From: an uncultured Pedobacter sp. | GTDB taxonomy: Bacteria; Bacteroidota; Bacteroidia; Sphingobacteriales; Sphingobacteriaceae | Assembly: GCF_913776295.1 (NCBI RefSeq) | Contig: NZ_CAJYOJ010000013.1 | Location: 62,001 to 126,000, forward strand | Reading direction: 5' to 3' | Length of the DNA: 64,000 bases | Part shown: positions 27,018 to 35,897 of the stretch, in pieces | How the letters are laid out: each line of letters begins with the position of its first letter | How positions within the stretch are numbered: the stretch's first letter is position 1 | The notes under the pieces: generated by a model | Told to the model about the DNA's origin: nothing | What the model saw: only the letters and a program-made list of their open reading frames with translations | The model's database searches: none | Program-made: the position numbers and the translations under genes

Positions 27018-28001
27018 ATGGCAAAAACAAAATGGATAATCGAACCGGAAACATTAACCATCTATCCTAAAAGGAACTTAAGGATTGTTGGCATCATCTT
27101 CCTTGTACTTATCGCAGCATTCATTTTCTTTTTATCGAAATCAATGCAAGGTTATTCCGCAGGGTTTACCTTCGGATATTACGCCTTCTTTCTGTTCATT
27201 CCCTTAATGCTGATGTTTGTTGCAAAATCTAAACTAATTTTCGATGGGAACAGCAGAGTTTTATATAAAAGGATTGCATTTTTACCGGTCGGATCAATTC
27301 CCTTTGATGATATCGCTTCAGTTGAACCTTACGAAGTATTAGGTAGCGGCTTCAATTACAGACTGTTTAAAAAAAGTAACCGGCACGGCAGAGGCGTACT
27401 GGTTTCTGCAGGGTATAGCAAAGAAACAGATCCCAATCTAATTGCCTTTCAGCAAGAAGTATTGCCAAAAATTGATGAACTGGTGTTTGTTAATGCACCT
27501 ATAGTTCCGAAACAGACCATTTATGACTTTAGGTTTTTTAAAGAACAAGGTGGTGTATACCTATTGCGCGATAACAAGATCGGAAGTTTTATTTTTGGAT
27601 TAATTTTCATCGGTGCTACAGTTGCCATATTGTTTAGTCCGGATTTTCTTTCAGAGAAAGGATCCCTTCAAAAAATACTGATTACGTATTTTCCGGCGCT
27701 AATCGGCTTAGCACTTCTTTTCGCTGCCACCTCCAATATCCATTTTGATAGGAACCAGAGGAAGATGATCCGCTCAACCTTCGCCGGCCGGTTTAATAAA
27801 GAATATCCTTTTGATGACCTGATCCGTTTTCAGGTGATCCGTAAAACTACTAATTTTATTTATTCGGGTACAGAAGTTAGGGCAGAGATTTTTTTGCCTG
27901 CTAAAAACAAAACCATCACGTTAAACCTTAAAAGCTTTATAGGCACTAAAAAGATTGCGCGCTTCCTTGATGAAGCCAATACGATTTTGGGCCGGATTTA
28001 G
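27018..28001 (+). CDS. Membrane protein of unknown function, two TM pairs
   Basis: The 327-residue protein starts at the ATG four bases after the serine hydrolase stop; a longer frame into that gene is rejected. Two hydrophobic helices lie at about residues 21-40 and 53-72, and a second pair at about 193-240. Each pair is followed by a similar beta-rich stretch (FDGNSRVLYKRIAFLPVGSI and FDRNQRKMIRSTFAGRF, each then with FDD). This suggests an internal duplication of a TM-PH-like unit. No function is known. Confidence 0.7.
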   Translation: MAKTKWIIEPETLTIYPKRNLRIVGIIFLVLIAAFIFFLSKSMQGYSAGFTFGYYAFFLFIPLMLMFVAKSKLIFDGNSRVLYKRIAFLPVGSIPFDDIASVEPYEVLGSGFNYRLFKKSNRHGRGVLVSAGYSKETDPNLIAFQQEVLPKIDELVFVNAPIVPKQTIYDFRFFKEQGGVYLLRDNKIGSFIFGLIFIGATVAILFSPDFLSEKGSLQKILITYFPALIGLALLFAATSNIHFDRNQRKMIRSTFAGRFNKEYPFDDLIRFQVIRKTTNFIYSGTEVRAEIFLPAKNKTITLNLKSFIGTKKIARFLDEANTILGRI

Positions 28002-28022
28002 TTTCATTTACAAAAAACGATT

Positions 28023-28328
28023 ATGTTCGATAAATTATTTGCGGCACAACAAAAAGCCGAAGAAATTAAAAAACGCCTGGATACCATCTCGGTTTATGGC
28101 GAAGTTGAAAATGGAGCCATCAAAATTACGGCAACGGCAAACAAAACCATAACCGGGATAGCCATTGATGAAGATTTTTTAAAAGGCGCTGATAAAGAAG
28201 AATTGGAAGAGCTGTTGCTCACCGCTATCAATAAAGCGATGGCAAGTGCCGAACAGGTAAGTGCAGCCGAAATGCAGGCCTCAGCACAGGATATGCTGGG
28301 TGGCTTGGGCGGCATGTTTGGCCAATAA
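28023..28328 (+). CDS. YbaB/EbfC nucleoid-associated protein
   Basis: The 101-residue protein fits the YbaB/EbfC DNA-binding family in length, in KITATANKTITGIAIDEDFL and in the Met/Gly-rich tail LGGLGGMFGQ. It probably forms a dimer that binds DNA as a minor chromatin protein. It begins 21 bp after the membrane-protein gene and is likely in the same transcript. Confidence 0.9.
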   Translation: MFDKLFAAQQKAEEIKKRLDTISVYGEVENGAIKITATANKTITGIAIDEDFLKGADKEELEELLLTAINKAMASAEQVSAAEMQASAQDMLGGLGGMFGQ

Positions 28329-28381
28329 TATTTCATCAAATTTAATCTTGATACTTAAGTCAACCTACTTGATATAAAAAT

Positions 28382-29059
28382 ATGAAATATACCTATTATG
28401 GCCAATCGTGTTTCCTATTGGAAACAGCTGGTAAAAAACTATTGTTTGATCCGTTTATATCACACAATCCATTAGCAAAAAACATCGATATTAAAGCGAT
28501 TGAAGCTGATTATATTTTGGTAAGCCATGGCCATGCCGACCACGTTGCAGACCTGGTTGAATTGGCTAAACAAACTCAGGCTACCGTTATTGCGATGCCA
28601 GAGATTATTGATTGGATTTCGAAACAGGGTGTAGAGAAAGTGCATGGAATGAACTTCGGTAAGTTCACTTTTGATTGGGGAACCGTACGCATGGTACCTG
28701 CCACCCATTCATCCAGCTTACCTGATGGAAGTTATGGCGGAAACCCTGCTGGTTTTGTACTTGAAGTAGATGGCAAGCAAATTTATTTTGCGGGTGATAC
28801 GGGTTTAACCATTGAGATGAAAGTTTTAGCTGATATTTATAACCTGGATTATGCCATTTTACCAATAGGTGGAAATTATACCATGGATGTTGATGATGCC
28901 TTGATTGCAACTAAATATTTCGATTGCGATAAGGTAATCGGCGTTCATTATAATACTTTCCCTGTAATAGAAATTGATACCCAGACGGCGTTAGATAAAT
29001 TTGCACGCGAAAAGAAAACCTTGCTATTACCAGCGATTGGTGAAACGATAAGTGTGTAA
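28382..29059 (+). CDS. Metal-dependent hydrolase, UPF0173 (metallo-beta-lactamase fold)
   Basis: The 225-residue protein carries the MBL motif VSHGHADHVADL, a second His in PATHSSS, GDTG in YFAGDTGLT and the late His in IGVHYNTFPVIE. These supply the two-metal site. It resembles UlaG/YtkL-type hydrolases; the substrate is unknown. It lies 53 bp after the ybaB-like gene. Confidence 0.9.
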   Translation: MKYTYYGQSCFLLETAGKKLLFDPFISHNPLAKNIDIKAIEADYILVSHGHADHVADLVELAKQTQATVIAMPEIIDWISKQGVEKVHGMNFGKFTFDWGTVRMVPATHSSSLPDGSYGGNPAGFVLEVDGKQIYFAGDTGLTIEMKVLADIYNLDYAILPIGGNYTMDVDDALIATKYFDCDKVIGVHYNTFPVIEIDTQTALDKFAREKKTLLLPAIGETISV

Positions 29060-29125
29060 TTTAATGCGGATTATAAATCTGCAGTTCGAACGGTAGTGAT
29101 AGAAAATCACAATCAACGAAAGAAC

Positions 29126-29227
29126 CGTCATTTCGACTGAAGTGCAACGAAATGGAGAGATCTATCTCGAGGTAGATCTCTCCCCGCCTGTACGGGCAGG
29201 CGCTACACTGCGTTCCGGTCGGGACGA
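29126..29227. repeat. Dispersed repeat, family A (full copy)
   Basis: CGTCATTTCGACTGAAGTGC at the left and GCGTTCCGGTCGGGACGA at the right are imperfect inverted repeats. A central palindrome AGATCTATCTCGAGGTAGATCT lies within, followed by CCGCCTGTACGGGCAGGC. Confidence 0.75.
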
Positions 29228-29275
29228 TTTTTTTTTGCGGCGTGCAAGCTTAGAAAGTAATCCATGTGGCCTGAA

Positions 29276-29311
29276 AACAAAAAAGGGCCTCCAATTTACC
29301 GAAGACCCTTT
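29276..29311 (-). terminator. Terminator of the Ala/Lys-rich secreted protein gene
   Basis: On the minus strand AAAGGG (29311-29306) pairs with CCCTTT (29287-29282), followed by a T-rich run. Confidence 0.7.
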
Positions 29312-29329
29312 CAAATTATAAACCTGAAC

Positions 29330-29671
29330 CTAATTTTTTTTAGCGGCAGCTTTGTTTGCTTTATAACGCATATCAGCTGTACCATCTTTTTTTGTCGGAC
29401 CAGCAACTTTGGTTACTGCTTTAGCTTTATTTTCTTTAAAACGCATATCTGGCGTACCATCTGCTTTTACTTTAGCAGCTGTAGTAGTGGTTTTAGTTTC
29501 TACTTTTTTAGCTTCTTGTTTTGCACCTGCTTTAACTGGTGCTGTTGTAGTTTTTACTTCTTTTTTTACAACGTTTTTAGCTTTAGCCGGAGTGGCTGTT
29601 GCTGGTGTTTGAGCAAATGCTGTTGTTAAACCAAATGCTGCGATTGCGATTAAACTCAATAACTTTTTCAT
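29330..29671 (-). CDS. Small secreted Ala/Lys/Thr-rich protein with DGTxDMR repeats
   Basis: The 113-residue protein has a clear signal peptide (LLSLIAIAAFGLTTAFAQ) and a low-complexity Ala/Lys/Thr/Val middle. Two copies of a short repeat follow, KADGTPDMRFKENKA and KKDGTADMRYKANKA. The mature protein would be very basic and disordered, perhaps binding nucleic acid or cell wall polymers. Its own terminator follows. Confidence 0.75.
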   Translation of the reverse strand: MKKLLSLIAIAAFGLTTAFAQTPATATPAKAKNVVKKEVKTTTAPVKAGAKQEAKKVETKTTTTAAKVKADGTPDMRFKENKAKAVTKVAGPTKKDGTADMRYKANKAAAKKN

Positions 29672-29853
29672 AATTTTTAGATTTTTTTAACTGTTATGAA
29701 GCTTCTTCGTTTCACTCAGAGGTTTCATAATTTCTGATTTTTTATTTTACTCGTTTATTTTGTTGATATAAAATTCCTGAATCGATATGAAGTTTTAATG
29801 AAGATAATGAACATTTTTATTTTTAGAATGCTGAAGCAATCAAATCCTATCTT

Positions 29854-32661
29854 TTAATGTGCAGCCAGCCAGTTTTCGCCCTCCCCAATTTCTACCACAA
29901 TCGGTACCTTTAATTTAATAGCATTGGCCATTTTATCCTGGATAATGGCTTTCATTGCTTCTTTTTCTGATTTCAGTACATCAAAAACCAACTCGTCATG
30001 TACCTGCATGGTCATGGTTGATTGCAATTTTTGCGCTTTCATCTCATGGTGGATATTGATCATGGCAATCTTGATCATGTCAGCTGCAGAACCCTGTATA
30101 GGCGCGTTGATGGCATTTCGTTCAGCGAACCCCCTTACGGTTTGGTTGGCCGAATTGATGTCTCTTAAATAACGTCGTCTGCCCATTATGGTTTCTACGT
30201 ATCCGTTCTCTCTTGCAAAATTCATGGTATCGCTCATGTAACGCTTAATACCAGGATATTGTGCAAAATACTGTTCAATAATTTCAGCTGCTTCTTTACG
30301 CGGAATACCCAGGTTCTGTGATAAACCAAAGGCAGATTGACCATAAATGATTCCAAAGTTTACTGCTTTGGCATTTCTACGTTGTGTTCCATCCACTTCC
30401 TCAATACTAACGCCATATACTTTGGCTGCTGTTGCCGTGTGGATATCAATCCCTTTGCTAAAAGCATCAAGCATGTTTTCTTCTTTGCTTATTTCAGCAA
30501 TAATGCGCAGTTCTATCTGTGAATAATCGGCTGATAACAAAATATGGTTTTCATCCCTTGCAATAAAGGCTTTACGTACTTCTCTTCCCCGTTCCGTGCG
30601 GATCGGGATATTCTGTAAATTAGGATTATTGGAACTCAATCTACCGGTTGCCGCAACAGCCTGATTATAAGAAGTGTGTACCCTACCGGTTTTAGGATTA
30701 ACCATAAGGGGCAATGCATCCACATAGGTTGATTTAAGTTTCTGTAACTGCCGGAAATCTAAAATATCCTGAACAATATCGCTTTTACTGGCCAGGGCCG
30801 TTAAAATATCTTCTCCGGTTTGGTACTGACCGGTTTTTGTTTTTTTTGCTTTCGGATCAAGCTGAAGTTTATCAAATAAAACCTCCCCTAACTGTTTCGG
30901 TGAAGCCAGGTTAAATTTAATTCCAGCTTTGTCATATACATTTTGTTCGAATTTGATAATCTCAGTCTCCAGCTCTTTAGAATAGGCCTGTAAGGTTTCA
31001 ATGTCAATCCGAACGCCCTCTTTCTCTATATCTGCCAATACATAAACCAAAGGATTTTCAATTTCTTCGGCAAGTTTGGCTGCATTTAATTCTTTTAATT
31101 TGGGTTCAAAGATGTGTGCCAACTGCAAAGTTACATCGGCATCTTCAGCAGCGTAATCTACCACATCTACCACAGGAACATCACGCATCGTAAGCTGATT
31201 TTTACCTTTCGCCCCAATGAGTTTGGTAATCGAGATAGGTGAATAACCAAGATAGTTTTCCGACAGCACGTCCATTCCATGGCGGGTATCAGGATCAATC
31301 AGGTAATGCGCCAGCATGGTATCAAAAAGCTTTCCTTTTACTTCTACGCCATACCATTTTAATACCAGGATATCGTATTTGGTATTCTGACCGATTTTCT
31401 CGATATCCTCATTTTCCAATACCACTCTAAATTCATCAACAATTAACTGTGCCGCTGCTCTTTCTGCCGGAACCGGGATATAATAACCTGTTCCAGGCTT
31501 AATAGAGAATGATAAACCCACCAAATCGGCCAGGTTTGCATCGGTACCAGTCGTTTCGGTGTCAAAAGAGATCCGTTTTTCAGCCAGCAACAATTTAATC
31601 AGGTCGGCACGTTGTTCGGCAGACTCAACCAATTGGTAATCATGTTCCGTATTTTCAATGGTTTTAGCTGGTAATTTTTCTGCCGGTTCTTCTTCCTCCA
31701 GCGTATTGGTATACTGTATGGCTTCGCCAGATTGATTGCCAAACAGATCGGTTTGAGTACCTTCCTGAAAGCGGGCTGTAGTTACCGAAAATTCATCACC
31801 AAACACCCTTCGCCCTAAAGTCCTGAATTCCAATTCGGTAAACAAAGGCTCTAACAAATCGCGGCTCGGATCGCAAAGTTCCAAACTGGCTTCATCCAGT
31901 TCAACCGGAACATCCAATAGAATAGTGGCTAGTTTTTTGGAAATTAATCCCTGTTCTGCAAAATTTTCGACGTTTTCGCGTTGTTTTCCTTTTAGCTCAT
32001 GGGAGTTTGCAATAATATTCTCCATAGAGCCATATTGCTTGATCAAGGCTTTTGCAGTTTTCTCTCCAATCCCCGGAATACCCGGGATATTATCTACGGC
32101 ATCGCCCCATAAACCCAAAATATCAATTACCTGTAACACATTTTCAACCTCCCATTTAGCCAATACTTCCTTTACACCCAATATTTCCATATCGTTGCCC
32201 ATACGGGCCGGCTTGTAAATAAAAATATTTTCAGAAACCAACTGGGCAAAATCCTTATCAGGCGTCATACAATATACCTGATAACCTTTTTGTTCCGCTT
32301 TTTTAGCCAGTGTACCTATAATATCATCAGCTTCGTAACCATCAGAAGTAATTACCGGAATGTTGAAACCTGTAATTAATTTAAGCACATAAGGCATTGC
32401 TGCAGCCAGGTCTTCAGGCATGGCCTGGCGGTGTGCTTTATAGGCTTCGAAAGAAGTATGCCTTTCGGTTGGGGCATCTGTATCAAAAACTACGGCAATA
32501 TGCGTCGGTTTTTCTTTCTTCAACACATCCAACAAGGTATTGGTAAAGCCCATCACTGCAGATGTATTGATGCCTGTTGAGGTAAAACGCGGATTTTTAC
32601 TGAGTGCAAAATGCGCTCTGTACATAAGCGCCATACCGTCGAGGAGAAAGAGTTTTTTCAT
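29854..32661 (-). CDS. polA: DNA polymerase I
   Basis: PolA fills gaps and removes RNA primers. The 935-residue protein has the 5'-3' exonuclease domain (FLLDGMALMYRAHFAL, GYEADDIIGTLA, IPGIPGIGEKTA) and a 3'-5' proofreading domain with intact DxE in ISFDTETTGTDANL. The polymerase domain shows DYSQIELRIIAEIS, RRNAKAVNFGIIYG and QVHDELVFDV. The proofreading residues look present, unlike in Taq. It is transcribed alone. Confidence 0.97.
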   Translation of the reverse strand: MKKLFLLDGMALMYRAHFALSKNPRFTSTGINTSAVMGFTNTLLDVLKKEKPTHIAVVFDTDAPTERHTSFEAYKAHRQAMPEDLAAAMPYVLKLITGFNIPVITSDGYEADDIIGTLAKKAEQKGYQVYCMTPDKDFAQLVSENIFIYKPARMGNDMEILGVKEVLAKWEVENVLQVIDILGLWGDAVDNIPGIPGIGEKTAKALIKQYGSMENIIANSHELKGKQRENVENFAEQGLISKKLATILLDVPVELDEASLELCDPSRDLLEPLFTELEFRTLGRRVFGDEFSVTTARFQEGTQTDLFGNQSGEAIQYTNTLEEEEPAEKLPAKTIENTEHDYQLVESAEQRADLIKLLLAEKRISFDTETTGTDANLADLVGLSFSIKPGTGYYIPVPAERAAAQLIVDEFRVVLENEDIEKIGQNTKYDILVLKWYGVEVKGKLFDTMLAHYLIDPDTRHGMDVLSENYLGYSPISITKLIGAKGKNQLTMRDVPVVDVVDYAAEDADVTLQLAHIFEPKLKELNAAKLAEEIENPLVYVLADIEKEGVRIDIETLQAYSKELETEIIKFEQNVYDKAGIKFNLASPKQLGEVLFDKLQLDPKAKKTKTGQYQTGEDILTALASKSDIVQDILDFRQLQKLKSTYVDALPLMVNPKTGRVHTSYNQAVAATGRLSSNNPNLQNIPIRTERGREVRKAFIARDENHILLSADYSQIELRIIAEISKEENMLDAFSKGIDIHTATAAKVYGVSIEEVDGTQRRNAKAVNFGIIYGQSAFGLSQNLGIPRKEAAEIIEQYFAQYPGIKRYMSDTMNFARENGYVETIMGRRRYLRDINSANQTVRGFAERNAINAPIQGSAADMIKIAMINIHHEMKAQKLQSTMTMQVHDELVFDVLKSEKEAMKAIIQDKMANAIKLKVPIVVEIGEGENWLAAH

Positions 32662-32829
32662 ATTATGATTTCACTGATTAAATGATTGCACCGATAGCCC
32701 ATTTACATGTACTTACCGGATGATAAAAGTAAAGAAAGATAATCATATCGCTAAAATGCTTTATCAACAAAAAAATTAAATTAATTTATTGAATTCTTTA
32801 ACTTTCATCATCATTAAATAAAACGCGCT

Positions 32830-33600
32830 ATGAAAATATTTTGTACATTAATCTTTTGCCTGATTACAGGATGGGTTAAAGCCCAGCTTCCAGCTGATAC
32901 TTTGGTTAACTACATTACTTTCGAAAACATGAAAGGTAATGACGATGGCTATGGTGCATCGATAGACCGACCAATAGGTACCGGTGCATTTAAAAATCTA
33001 GCGAATAAAAGTTATCTGAGTATGAGAATGGCCAAACTGGAAAATTCTTACCGCTGGCCGGATGGTTCAAAGATTGATTTTAACAGAAGAAAGACTGAAC
33101 ATTCAGCTACAGGGATTGTAGATCGATATACTTTAATAAATCCTGATTTAAAAGATACCGTATTTCTTTTTGTTGATCCCTACAAATTAGATTCTGCTTT
33201 CTTTATACCTAAAGGGCTGATTGCACTTAACAAAGAGATTTTAGCGAGGGAAATTACTACACAATTGAAAGCCATTGAGCACATAAATGCAGCAAAAGAT
33301 GCCTTTGAAACAAAACAGGACAGTCTAAACAAAGTTGCCAACTATATTGCTTCTTATGCTGGTCTGGTTAATTTTGTTGATCGGGAAAATTTAGCCAAAG
33401 TCATGACGGATACGCAGGCCTCTCCAGAAATAAAAGAATATCTATTTAAGATTTACATCATTAATAAATTTTATGCAATGGGTAAAAACATCAGTGGTTC
33501 TAAAGCTTATGCCTTAAACAAAATGAAAGAATTGTTTAACATCTTTCAAAGGGAACATCCAAATATAGAAACGGGCAACATCAAAATTAATCTGAATTAG
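32830..33600 (+). CDS. Secreted protein of unknown function
   Basis: The 256-residue protein has a signal peptide (FCTLIFCLITGWVKAQ). The mature part shows no known domain: an N-terminal beta-rich segment (KIDFNRRKTEHSATGIVDRY), then helices with QLKAIEHINAAKDAFETKQ. A second secreted protein follows 48 bp later, so the two are probably co-expressed. The function is unknown. Confidence 0.65.
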   Translation: MKIFCTLIFCLITGWVKAQLPADTLVNYITFENMKGNDDGYGASIDRPIGTGAFKNLANKSYLSMRMAKLENSYRWPDGSKIDFNRRKTEHSATGIVDRYTLINPDLKDTVFLFVDPYKLDSAFFIPKGLIALNKEILAREITTQLKAIEHINAAKDAFETKQDSLNKVANYIASYAGLVNFVDRENLAKVMTDTQASPEIKEYLFKIYIINKFYAMGKNISGSKAYALNKMKELFNIFQREHPNIETGNIKINLN

Positions 33601-33648
33601 TACGATTTGAAATTTAGTTCCGTTATTTGTGGAAAGCCAATCGATAAT

Positions 33649-34329
33649 ATGAAATTCTTGTTTTCTATCTTTCTTTTCTCATTTACTTTAACTCAGCTCT
33701 TTGCACAGGATTTTATCGTTAAAAACAACGATGATGTCATCCGCGGAACAATAAAAGGGACTGATTATTTTTCCGTTTTTATCAGTGCCAACGATGAAGC
33801 GGACGTAATTTTGCCAGCAAAGGATGTAAAAAACTTCTTCTGGAATGGCGACAGCTTTGTGAGCAAAGGATTTGCCAATGGCCGTAATTTCGAATATCGT
33901 TTTGTAAAGGTAATCGAAATGGGAACAGTTAATCTTTATTCCTTCGGCGGAGGTACACTCGTGCCGCAGGTGAAAGAGAAAAAGGTAAAATTCCGGCCAT
34001 CAATTGGCATCGGAACGGGAACAGGTGGTTTTGGCGGTATGGGCATGGGAGGAGGGATTAGTATCGGCGGCGGGCGAAACTCAGTTCCCGAAAAACCTGC
34101 AGGAGCACCCGTTGTTCGCTATTTTATTGAAAAACCTGGCGCAGGGCCTTTACAGGAAGTGCCAATGAAAGCGATAACCGAAGATGCTAGAAAGTTGGAG
34201 GTCAAAAATATCCTGCTCCAGAAAATAGGGGATCAGCCAGCTTTAAAAGCAAAAGTTGAAGCGGGAACAAATTTTAACAGCAGAGATGTTATTGAATGGG
34301 TAAAAGAATATAATGCGACAAAGAAATAA
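33649..34329 (+). CDS. Secreted protein of unknown function with glycine-rich segment
   Basis: The ATG at 33649 gives 226 residues with a signal peptide (FLFSIFLFSFTLTQLFAQ); a TTG at 33607 is less likely. The N-terminal half is a small beta domain (FIVKNNDDVIRGTIKGTDYF) of a kind seen in many Bacteroidota secreted proteins. A Gly-rich stretch follows at about residues 124-144 (GTGTGGFGGMGMGGG), then a helical end. It forms a pair with the preceding gene; the role is unknown. Confidence 0.65.
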   Translation: MKFLFSIFLFSFTLTQLFAQDFIVKNNDDVIRGTIKGTDYFSVFISANDEADVILPAKDVKNFFWNGDSFVSKGFANGRNFEYRFVKVIEMGTVNLYSFGGGTLVPQVKEKKVKFRPSIGIGTGTGGFGGMGMGGGISIGGGRNSVPEKPAGAPVVRYFIEKPGAGPLQEVPMKAITEDARKLEVKNILLQKIGDQPALKAKVEAGTNFNSRDVIEWVKEYNATKK

Positions 34330-34366
34330 AGCCAGGATTAATGAAGTTTTGGGATGGTAAAATCGT

Positions 34367-34909
34367 TCAAGTAATATCATTATCCTTAAGCTTTACATAG
34401 ACTTCTAAACTGATAGACTCATCATTTTTAATTTCGTAATCCTTTAGCGTTTCCTGATAATCAAAACCAATTTTTCTTAGTACCTTTTTGCTGTTCTCAT
34501 TTTCTATTTCAACCATGGCCTCGATTTTTCTTAAACCTAAATTCTCAAAGGCATAATTGCAGATGGGATTGGCTACCTCTTTAACGATTCCTTTTCCCCA
34601 ATGTTCTGGCAACAGCCAGAAACCGATCTCAGCCTTTTGATCTGATTTATTTAGATAATTAAGTCCTATTCCGCCTAACAAAGTCGGTCCCTCCTTATCA
34701 CATATTGCCCACCAAATGCCTGTTTCATTCCGTTGAATTTCATCAAACCATATAAGTTGATCTTTGGTGTGGGCAAGGCTCGTATAGCTTACCCCATAAT
34801 AACGAATGACATCTGGATGGGATAATCCTTTAAAAACAAATGCCAGGTCGTTAGCGCAGAACTGCCTCAATAAAAATCTTTCCGTATATAGTGTAAAGGA
34901 GCCAAACAT
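34367..34909 (-). CDS. GNAT acetyltransferase (RimJ/RimL-like)
   Basis: The 180-residue protein begins TLYTERFLLRQFCANDLAFV, typical of the Acetyltransf_3 group. IGFWLLPEHWGKGIVKEVANPI has the acetyl-CoA loop, and ENENSKKVLRKIGFDYQ the last conserved part. It probably acetylates an N-terminal amine or small molecule. The ATG at 34909 overlaps the tag stop codon by one base (TAATG), a sign of translational coupling; a TTG at 34921 is less likely. Confidence 0.88.
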   Translation of the reverse strand: MFGSFTLYTERFLLRQFCANDLAFVFKGLSHPDVIRYYGVSYTSLAHTKDQLIWFDEIQRNETGIWWAICDKEGPTLLGGIGLNYLNKSDQKAEIGFWLLPEHWGKGIVKEVANPICNYAFENLGLRKIEAMVEIENENSKKVLRKIGFDYQETLKDYEIKNDESISLEVYVKLKDNDIT

Positions 34910-35496
34910 TATCTTGCGCAACAGTTTAACAAATGGTCGTTCACCATACCTGTCGCCTGCATAAATGCATAACAGATGGTGGTACCAAAAAACCTGAAGC
35001 CACGTTTCTTCATGTTTTTACTGATTTGGTCGGACAGTTCTGTTCTTGGCGGGACATCGCCCATTTTCTCCACGTGATTTAGGATGGGCTTGCTTTGTGG
35101 AACAAAACTCCATATAAATTTAGAAAAGCTCCCAAATTCCTCCTGGATTTCCATAAATAGCCTGGCATTTGAGATGGCGCTATTTACCTTTAATCTGTTA
35201 CGGATAATGCCTTCGTCATCCATCAATCGTTCTACATCTTTTTCGGTAAAAGCAGCAACCTTTTTCACATCGAAATCAGCAAAAGCTTTACGGTAGTTCT
35301 CCCGTCTTTTGAGAATGGTAATCCAGCTTAAACCAGCTTGCGCACCTTCAAGGATTAAAAATTCGAATAAAATTCGATCATCATAAACAGGTTTTCCCCA
35401 CTCTTCATCATGGTATTTAATATAAAGCGGATCGGAACCAGCCCAGCTACAGCGGATTACTGAGTCCTTAGTCGTGAGTCCGGAGTCGTGAGTCAT
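34909..35496 (-). CDS. tag: DNA-3-methyladenine glycosylase I
   Basis: Tag removes 3-methyladenine from alkylated DNA. The 195-residue frame matches E. coli Tag along its length: RCSWAGSDPLYIKYHDEEWG, EGAQAGLSWITILKRRENYR, DEGIIRNRLKVNSAISNAR, KRGFRFFGTTICYAFMQATG. The zinc ligands are visible as Cys16, the His in KYHDEEW and the His and Cys in NDHLLNCC. The first 12 residues are unlike the family, which starts MxRC; they are encoded by a heptamer repeat. No closer ATG exists. Confidence 0.93.
   Translation of the reverse strand: MTHDSGLTTKDSVIRCSWAGSDPLYIKYHDEEWGKPVYDDRILFEFLILEGAQAGLSWITILKRRENYRKAFADFDVKKVAAFTEKDVERLMDDEGIIRNRLKVNSAISNARLFMEIQEEFGSFSKFIWSFVPQSKPILNHVEKMGDVPPRTELSDQISKNMKKRGFRFFGTTICYAFMQATGMVNDHLLNCCAR
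35460..35494. repeat. Heptamer tandem repeat tract, 5 units (NNRAGTC), left of the IVP-like gene
   Basis: Exact 7-base units on the plus strand are CTGAGTC, CTTAGTC, GTGAGTC, CGGAGTC, GTGAGTC. The tract holds all but the last bases of the predicted tag start codon and encodes residues 2-12 of Tag on the minus strand. A related inverted tract lies at 35898-35938. Confidence 0.85.
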
Positions 35497-35497
35497 A

Positions 35498-35860
35498 CTA
35501 AGCGAATTTTGAAGGATGGCTGATCATGAAATTTAATAATTTGCTTATTTCTTCACACTGAGCATCCAAATAATTGAATTTTTCTTCAGTGATATAATTA
35601 CAGGCTAGCGCTATATCTAACCAAACCTGCGTTTCACCATTTTCCATATCCGCATCTGATAGTTTACTGATAAAATGATTAGGGTATCTTCTCTTTTTGT
35701 ATGCTTCATCTATACTGCTACAAACAGACCTCGAAGATCTACGCATCTGATCTACCAAGCTGTATTGCTCTGACTTTGGGAAATCCTTCGTCAAATTAAA
35801 GATGTCCATCAAAAGAGCGAATCCTTTTTTATAAGCGATTAATTCTCTAAACTTTCCCAT
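35498..35860 (-). CDS. Four-helix bundle protein, 23S rRNA intervening-sequence (IVP) family
   Basis: The 120-residue protein matches the IVP/four-helix-bundle family: FRELIAYKKGFALLMDIFNL, FPKSEQYSLVDQMRRSSRSV and CSSIDEAYKKRR, with an acidic C-terminal half. Members are known from insertions in 23S rRNA genes and as free-standing chromosomal genes; their function is not settled. It lies between two heptamer repeat tracts in opposite orientation, and ends two bases before tag. Confidence 0.9.
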   Translation of the reverse strand: MGKFRELIAYKKGFALLMDIFNLTKDFPKSEQYSLVDQMRRSSRSVCSSIDEAYKKRRYPNHFISKLSDADMENGETQVWLDIALACNYITEEKFNYLDAQCEEISKLLNFMISHPSKFA

Positions 35861-35897
35861 ATTTTTTTACCAATATAATAATTTGGGAAGAGAAAAA

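Noticed and set aside
29264..29629. Cys/Phe-rich 121-codon frame opposite the small secreted protein
   Set aside because: Low-complexity Phe/Cys/Ser text is the antisense of the Ala/Lys/Thr-rich gene, which has a clear signal peptide and terminator.
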